Shown here: one piece after another, positions 57,569 through 64,000 of the stretch
Layout of the letters: each line of letters starts with the position of its first letter
Numbering within the stretch: the stretch's first letter is position 1
DNA from: Crambe crambe
Lineage: Eukaryota > Porifera > Demospongiae > Poecilosclerida > Crambeidae
DNA length: 64,000 bases
Reading direction: 5' to 3'
NCBI GenBank assembly: GCA_963924555.1
Contig: OZ004589.1
Coordinates: 3,906,001-3,970,000 of the forward strand
Position numbers and translations under genes: made by a program
The notes under the pieces: model-generated
Told to the model about the DNA's origin: nothing
What the model saw: only the letters and a program-made list of their open reading frames with translations
Databases searched by the model: none

Positions 57569-60500
57569 CTATGAAATGGGATTCTTTGAAAATGAAACTC
57601 TAAGATGATTTGTCTCGCTGATCTTGTAATTATGCATAGCCTACAAATAGCCAATATGCACTTGGGTTAGTGATGGTATTCAGAGAAAAGGGGGAGTAAA
57701 CAAAATATAGGAGCTAGAGAAGACATTATTTCTGACTATAAGAACCTTACGATTAATGCAGATACTGCCTCTTCTGTAGAACCCATTTGAATAAGAGCCA
57801 TTCTGCGGTCATTCCTTTATATAAAACATAAGCATGCATGATATTCTTTCACTTTATTATGCCTTTTATACAAGGGAAGACCAATTGGTTTCATGCCCTC
57901 TCCTTAACTTGTTTTCACCAGGATTACAAAAGTGAGAACGAGTATATGGAATGCTAGCCCCCTGTGTACTAATTTATAAATTGGTTTGGAAAAAGAAGCC
58001 ATTTTACCATACTCAAAGAAATTATATAACATACTGAAAGAATCGGAAGTTTTGCACAGTTCCACCAGCAGATGTGAAGAGGGATCGTATATAATCCTCG
58101 TCAACACAATCACTAAAATTGGAGATTCGTATGACTGAATTTTTCATTGACTTAGTGATTGACTTACGGAATATTGGAGAGATGCAAAGTAGAGCTGGGA
58201 GCAAAAATATTTTGATAGTTCTTTGAGCCAGGCTTCTAAATAAAATTAAATGGTAATATACAGAAAATACTGTGTTTGTCTTGTGACTTGATGCCTCGGC
58301 ACATAGTAGACATGTCACTGATTTCATTTTTCAGGTATATATGCATGTTATATCTGACTTTCTATGCTGCTGATCATAAAATCTTGAGCTTTGTACCCTC
58401 TGTTCTCACTTATGGCTTTCATGTTGGTTTTCCTACTTTCTCAGACGATCATTAACTTGTCAGCTCTTGCTACTTTACTTTTTAGCTGCTGGTTGAGCTG
58501 TAAGGTAAAGGTCATGTGCATGCGTACAACTATTTGCCTGTGCTACTAATAAGACGTATGTACAATAGATCATAGTTGCCTTCAGCACTGTGCCTCAGCA
58601 CTTTGGTGCTGGGGAAAAATACTTGATACCACATAGTACACACCTTAAATCTGTGTAGAGCAGAGTTAGTATGGTCTTCTGTCAATGCATCTTCCTAAAT
58701 ATAAGAGGATTTAGAACATGCCTAAAATCGCATTAAAAGTATACTAAGGATTCTAATCTCAAGATCCTTACAAAGTTTTCAAAGCGCATGCATAAACTTT
58801 GGTGCATTTAGGTGGTTAATGACAGGGATACATAATGTTACAGTATTTAGTCTTGTAATTTGGCAAAAGCAAAACCAATATAGAACAGAATTGGGCAGTT
58901 GAACATGAACTGGTGATTTAGATTGAGGTGATGTACCCACATTCGACTTTATTATCCTTATTCCTTCACTTTTTAAAAACCATTTTTTTAATTTTTACTT
59001 CATGGCTACAAAAATATTAAACAGCATATTCTGCATGAAGGTTTGATACCAGTTATAAAAGGAGTAAAGTCAGAGGGATTGTAGCTACAACCACAAAATA
59101 CTCGTTGGTATTTCTGTCATCCTCAGACAAAAGTACAGTAATGACATGGGGCATAGTTATGCTAACGTACATTGCTTCCAGCCTGTGGCATCTGCACTTG
59201 AGAATGCTTAGAGAGAGTAACATGTATCTTTTTTCCGTATAACAGTACACCATTGAGGTTGGCAATAGCTGCATGTGGATAGGATTATACAGTACATTAA
59301 TGAAATATTCTATGCTTGTACATCAGTCTGTCATGGTTCAAAGGTCAATTGGTAACGCATGTGTGTCACTCATTGCAACAAAGGAAGGGTGAATCGAACA
59401 GCAGAGCACTCAGCTATGGGCTCGACTCAACTATGAATCGTGACGCTCTACAAGCCTAACAAAGAGGAGAGAAGGAGAGAAAGAAAGAGAGAAGTATGGT
59501 TCAAATGTCAGTTGGTATGCAGAGAGCAACAAGCAGAGACTGCCACAAGCCTAGCCAGGATGGCGAAGATAGAAACAAGCAAGGGGCCCAGTGAAGAATG
59601 CAACAAGGAAGAGCCAAACAGAGCAAGCCTAGACAGCAAGCAAGGTGCCAGAAACTGCACAGAGAAAGTCTCAATGAAGGAAGAAACCACACCATAGGCT
59701 TAGTTCAACCCAATAGCATGCAATTTCAAGTGTAAAATGAGATTTTCTGTGGGTGCAGACTCGGTAATTATATTATTAGACCTGCAAGGTTCAAGGTGCA
59801 TGCTGATTAGACTAAGTGCACTTATTGAATTATTTTCACTATACTTACTAGTAATTAGTGTAATTGTTGCTTTCAACCTCTATAGAAATATGAACACCTA
59901 CCTGTCTGTGCATGCTGAGGTTCTTTAAACTGAACCAGCGCAGAATCCCTCTTGTTATAAAGAATTTTCACTCGTATTACATCCCCGTACACACCTGGAT
60001 AAAAACACAATATACATTATAGTAAAATGCATGAATGGGAGGCATGGTTAAAGAATTATGATACATAAATTAATACAAAAAGAGCGAAGTGTACGTACCA
60101 AAGAGAATAAACAGAGCATGAGGAGTGATCATCTGTAGAGAGAAGTGTAGCCCACATGAGACGAGAGATATGTATGTAAAGAGGAAGAAGAAAAGAAGAA
60201 GGTGAATAGAACAGATAACAACACTAAATCAAGAAAAACTGCTAGCCTCCTTCCACCATGTGCAAGGAAGGAAACTACGTATGCAAATGCACGTGCATAT
60301 TGAAAATGGCAAAAATGATTTCTTGCCCATTCTAGTCACAATTTTTTTATTATACCTTTTCATTAAGATTTGAGACAAGAATCACAGCTCCAGACATCAC
60401 AGTACCACCTGGAATAGGATGAGGGCTGGCAGGATTTGTTCTAGCCATTGCTTCCAAGACAGCACGTAAATTGGCTATAGCTTATCAGTAAACGTGATAA

Positions 60501-63500
60501 CTAATAATAATTAATAAAGATGCAACCAAACAATACCTCACCTGGATTTTGCAACAAAGCAGGTGAAATACCTACAGATTAGAAATAAGCAGCTACTCAA
60601 TAACGAATACGGCTAGTTAGGGTTAGTGTCATTTTGGACCAATTTTGTGATAATAGTTTTTTTAACACTGTGATCCTTCTATTCCTGCATTTTTTGACAT
60701 ATACTTTGCTCAATGACCATTTTGTAGCACAGATGTTCACTGAAACTCTTGCATGTGTGCTGAGGGTTAATAATTCAAATGAACCGGTATAGTGAAAGAG
60801 GTGAAAGAAGCATGTGCAGAAATTGAAGTTATATTTATCATGCATGAATGAAACAAACAAAATGTAGGGCATCAATATTATAAAAAGAAAAAAAGGTTGA
60901 GCTCTTCTTTAGGAGCATTAATGGAATGTAGACTGAATCAACCTATAATTATTAGCCTGCACCCACAGGTAATCTTATTTGCTATTGGGCTGGTTTCTTC
61001 TAGCTAACCCTATACTGTGTTCTTCTTCCTTTAGTGAGGCCTTCCCTATGCAGTCTTCCTTTAGTGAGGCCTTCCCTATGCAGTCTGCACCTTGCTTGCT
61101 GTCTAGGATCTTCGCTGGCCCAGGCTTGCTACACAGCAATTACCCATTGAGCCATAGACTTCTTTGTGTGTGTCCCCTCTTTGTTGGACCTTAAAGCGTC
61201 AAGGTTCATTGTTGAGTTGAGGCCATAGCTAGAAACTCTAGTACTTGGGGGAGTTGAGCTGCTTCGATCCACCTTTCCTTGCCTTTGTCACATATGCGTG
61301 CTACCATTTGGCCTATGAACCACGACAGACAGACGTATGTACAACCATCTTAATACTAGGGCAATGTGCAACATTTGAGTCACGAGTGAGCAAGCTATAG
61401 GCTTTTGAGCTGATATTCATTTGTGCTTAAACTCCTTGTGCTACTTCTCAAGAAGATTTTGCTGTTGAGTTATGTAAGTGGCAGGCAGCTTGTGTATAAT
61501 ATACATATATCTAGGTCTACACTCCAAAATGCCCCAGGCATACAGTATCATGGTACATGTCTTGCAATAGTAGCACCTGTGTGCATAATGCACATGTATA
61601 ATTGCTTTCTACAGTCTTAGGGATTGGTAATAGTAGAGTTTCTTATGTCCAATTTTTCATGAAATTATGCACTTCCGGACCAAAGCATCAAATTTTGCAC
61701 AGACACTTAGTAAAGCATAATGAACCATTCTAGAAGGGGTGCCCTCATCTAGAGTGCTTGTGAGGAAAATTATGAAGGTATTCAATTAATTTGCGACATG
61801 CGCAAAAAATTATATTTTCGCTCTTCATTCAAATCATATTGCGAAATTAAAATTCACAAAATTTTATCATGAGTCTGGTGGAGGAAAATGCCTGCACCTT
61901 GGTGTCACCTCAGCATGTGGTGTTTTGTGCCTGCATTTTAGTACATGCTTGATGGGACAATTGTTTTGTGATGGATTGGAGGTTTTGTGTGATCTGTGGT
62001 GGTGGAGGGAATCTAAAATGTCCTACAAAAAGTAACCAAGGTAAAATGATTTGGAAATACATAGCAGGTTTTTGGAAACAGTAGCTGAGTTTCAAGATCT
62101 TGAGTCATTATTACCAAATGTGAATGACATGATGCTGAAGCATTCCTGAAGAATGAGGCTAAATGGTGCCATTTAAAATTTACTCCTTCTAAGCTGCTTT
62201 GATTGCAGAAAAGAAAGTTAGCTGTGAACCTGCTAATGAACAACAGCAGCAAAGGAAATCAAAGCGACAACAGATATTTGGCAACCCTGACATGGATAGC
62301 TGTATCTTTTGCTCTGAGGTGAGAGGTATGCTTCATTAACTGTGCAAGATCACAACATAAGGAGAATGCAAGATTCCTCATTGCTTGCTAGGATTTCTGG
62401 GGTGATTTGATTGCTATTGAAGCAAAGTATCATTTTAACTGCCTTTCAACTTATAAAAATAGATATCGGAGTGCACAATGAGCCCAAAATAGCCCTTCTT
62501 CTAGTCAGGAAGATGAATTCATTCAGGTTCAAGTGTTTGCTGACGTAATATTATACATTGAAGAGAGCATAGAAGGTGGAAACTTTATATTCAAGTTATC
62601 TGAGCTTCATCGTATGTATGTGAGCCAGCTGGAAGAGTTTGGGATTGAAAAATTTGTTCATAAAACTAGGCTGAAATTATAAATACTTGACTATTTTGGG
62701 GGGGGGGGATTGCCAGGAACAGTTATCCGATGGCATGAGCATAGTGCTAGTGTTTAATCAAGGCAACAACAACAAAAAAAAAAGAAGCAGTTGATACACG
62801 TGATTTTGAATCAGAAGCACTTGAGCTGGTGAAGATACTTAGGCATGAAATGCTTGAATGGAAATCCTTTAAATTTTCCACCTAGCTGCCAAAGAAATTA
62901 TTCCTCTCTTTGTTACTGAATGGGTCAAATGCAAAAAACTTTGAGACTCAGGCTTCTCTAACTATAGCTAGCCCAGCTAATACCAAGGTTAAAGGCTCTT
63001 CTGCTGTACCGTGAACCTCCTATACCTCTGTTTCTTGGCTTACATGTCCATACACAAACCAGGAGCAAGAAGATAGTGAACACTTTGTATAGAATGGGCA
63101 TTAGTGTTAGCTATGATCAGGTGCTTGAAATAGAAAATTCTCTCGCCAGAGCTGTTTGCAAACGTTTTGAAGAAGAGGGTTTAGTATGTCCTGCAAATTT
63201 ATGTAAAGCATCCCAGTACCAGAGGGATTTGGTTGGACATTACTTGAACAGACCTGGGAACCGGCAAGGGCTTGTCAAGAGTTTCTGAAGTGTGGCTGCA
63301 AATCACTTCTATTGTGCTCAAAGTGTAGACTTTCATGCACAGGTCTTTGCTACTGCGGTGGAACTTGTGACAGTTAATTTCTTTTTCAATTTAACTGCTT
63401 ACATTAATCTACTGCAGGAGAATTTTCTTGGCAGGGTAGATTTTAGACAGGGTATCTTCCCCATACTAACTCAAAAGCTGACTTTAAATATATCATTGTA

Positions 63501-63910
63501 AAGCTTATCAGCTAAGCTTTCATTTGAGACCGAAATCATTCATTAGGCAAGTATGAATCAAAAGTTTAAAATATCTCATGAATAATTAATAAGTTGTTAG
63601 TACACCCCCTATAAAATATGTTGAACACCCTTTAGAACGTGGCACCCCTTCTGAAATGCTTCAGTATGGTCTAAAGTATCACTGTGCAGAGTATGACATT
63701 TTGGTCCAGAAGTGCACAAAAAATGTAGTTAGCCACTACACTATAAGTGCTTTATGGCATAGATAGTATATTACTGCCCTGGGATTGGAAACGGTAGCAT
63801 TTGAAAATTTCGCAGGCACTCCATGTTATGGTTTGTGACCAAGAAACTTACCTGGTTACGTGGGTGGTAATGGGCTGCGGTAGTCTATTAGGAGGCGTGT
63901 AGCTGCTCTT
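57569..63910 (-). CDS. PTBP1: polypyrimidine tract-binding protein (PTBP), 3' part only
   Basis: Eleven exons seen: 63910-63852 (candidate), 60571-60542, 60474-60356, 60132-60099, 59994-59902, 59268-59171, 58694-58644, 58235-58168, 58112-58035, 57814-57751, 57640-57569. They encode RRM3 ([58 protein letters not shown]), the linker [17 protein letters not shown], and RRM4 ([39 protein letters not shown]), nearly word for word as in vertebrate PTBP1. RRM1 and RRM2 must lie beyond 64000. PTBP represses and positions alternative splicing by binding CU-rich RNA in the nucleus. The candidate first exon ([13 protein letters not shown]) fits the linker after RRM2, but its phase does not join the 30-base exon directly, so a small exon is missing between them. 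Confidence 0.92.
58378..58625 (+). repeat. dispersed repeat copy, same family as 14812-15030
   Basis: It shares agctttgtaccctc, ctactaataagacgtatgta and a cagcact...cagcacttt hairpin with the reverse complement of 14812-15030, and atggctttcatgttggtttt with 17068. It lies in a PTBP intron. Confidence 0.6.
59331..59712 (+). mobile_element. SINE with a tRNA-like head, copy 1
   Basis: The start reads tggttcaaaggtcaattggt (A-box-like), then gggtgaatcgaaca (B-box-like), then a body with cgactcaactatgaatcgtg and acaaagaggagag. The same order is found in reverse complement at 60985-61335. The 85-residue open frame over it is accidental. It lies in a PTBP intron. Confidence 0.65.
60985..61335 (-). 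mobile_element. SINE with a tRNA-like head, copy 2
   Basis: Read on the minus strand: gtggttcataggccaaatgg plus tagcacgca (A-box-like), gaaaggtggatcgaagc (B-box-like), ctcaactcaacaatgaacct, acaaagagg, then a tail with ccttgcttgctgtctagg on the plus strand. A 28-base unit, tcttcctttagtgaggcctt plus ccctatgcag, is duplicated at 61021-61083. Confidence 0.65.
61655..63727 (+). mobile_element. TIR DNA transposon remnant carrying a decayed gene of an unnamed family
   Basis: Inverted ends of about 85 bases bracket it: left 61659-61745 (attatgcacttccggaccaa, ttttgcacag, tctagaaggggtgcc) and right 63641-63724 (ggcaccccttct, ctgtgcaga, ttggtccagaagtgca). Inside, on the plus strand, are pieces of one protein type: from 61971 [19 protein letters not shown], then near 62300 DSCIFCSEV with [11 protein letters not shown], then at 63076-63288 [33 protein letters not shown] know this wording from many uncharacterised repeat-borne proteins of corals, sponges and fish, but cannot name the superfamily. 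It is broken in several places and not active. It lies in a PTBP intron. Confidence 0.65.
62696..62708. repeat. G-run inside the transposon remnant
   Basis: About 11-13 consecutive G. It is listed because such runs often mark sequencing or assembly weakness. Confidence 0.7.
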
Positions 63911-64000
63911 CTACATGGAAACTGCAAGCAGCAGTTACAATTTCAATTATTCCTATTAGTTCAATGGCTAAACTCCACACTTTAGCGGTCTAGAAAACTA

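Noticed and set aside
58113-58167. Open frame reading through a PTBP intron
   Set aside because: The exon text on both sides matches PTBP RRM4 only if this stretch is spliced out.
59440-59697. 85-residue Lys/Glu-rich open frame
   Set aside because: It lies inside the SINE body and recurs, disrupted, in the second copy.
1-64000. tRNA, rRNA, CRISPR arrays and bacterial-type operons
   Set aside because: None were found; only tRNA-like heads of SINEs were seen, which lack the full cloverleaf.

Overview
The window is a piece of an animal nuclear genome: AT-rich, intron-dense and gene-dense, with no bacterial operon features. It encodes animal-type proteins (SSX2IP/ADIP, an OATP/SLCO transporter with a Kazal-type loop, ABCG2, a C-terminal-motor kinesin, a KANK-like ankyrin protein, a CIB-type EF-hand protein, PTBP). 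Short introns, many small foldback and inverted-repeat elements and an Ig/mucin/EGF secreted protein suggest an early-branching metazoan, most likely a demosponge. That placement is inference; no rRNA or mitochondrial marker is present. All exon structures below were built by hand from splice signals, reading phase and family similarity, and each complete model closes in frame.

Layout. 1-600: 3' remnant of a LINE. 759-4881 (+): SSX2IP/ADIP, 16 exons. 7025-8759 (-): two-exon MACPF-like protein with a likely beta-trefoil tail, followed by a decayed partial copy at about 9860-10500. 10726-19520 (-): SLCO/OATP transporter, 7 coding exons, with a 4.2 kb intron full of repeats. 19932-22952 (+): secreted Ig/mucin/EGF protein. 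25015-28853 (+): ABCG2-like half transporter, 17 exons. 28960-37336 (-): kinesin-14, 19 exons. 37418-38998 (+): NAE1/APPBP1 in a single exon. 39040-41820 (-): PQBP1, 9 exons. About 41.8-46.4 kb: repeat-rich intergenic block with a 450 bp palindrome. 46424-52741 (+): long coiled-coil protein with KANK-like ankyrin repeats. 54354-55772 (-): CIB-like EF-hand protein. 55909-57288 (+): single-exon type II membrane protein of unknown family. 57569-63910 (-): 3' part of PTBP, running off or nearly off the right edge, with a TIR transposon remnant and a SINE in one intron.

Genes are packed in alternating orientation. Two pairs start head to head across short gaps (kinesin/NAE1, 81 bp between start codons; CIB/type II protein, 136 bp) and two end tail to tail (ABCG2/kinesin, 106 bp; NAE1/PQBP1, 41 bp). 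They do not form one pathway. They are housekeeping and cell-biology genes (neddylation, splicing, microtubule motors and centrosome, transport) plus two likely surface or immune genes (MACPF protein, Ig/mucin/EGF protein). The least described material is the MACPF/beta-trefoil architecture, the type II protein, the transposon remnant at 61.66-63.72 kb, and a set of palindromic elements that share terminal motifs.
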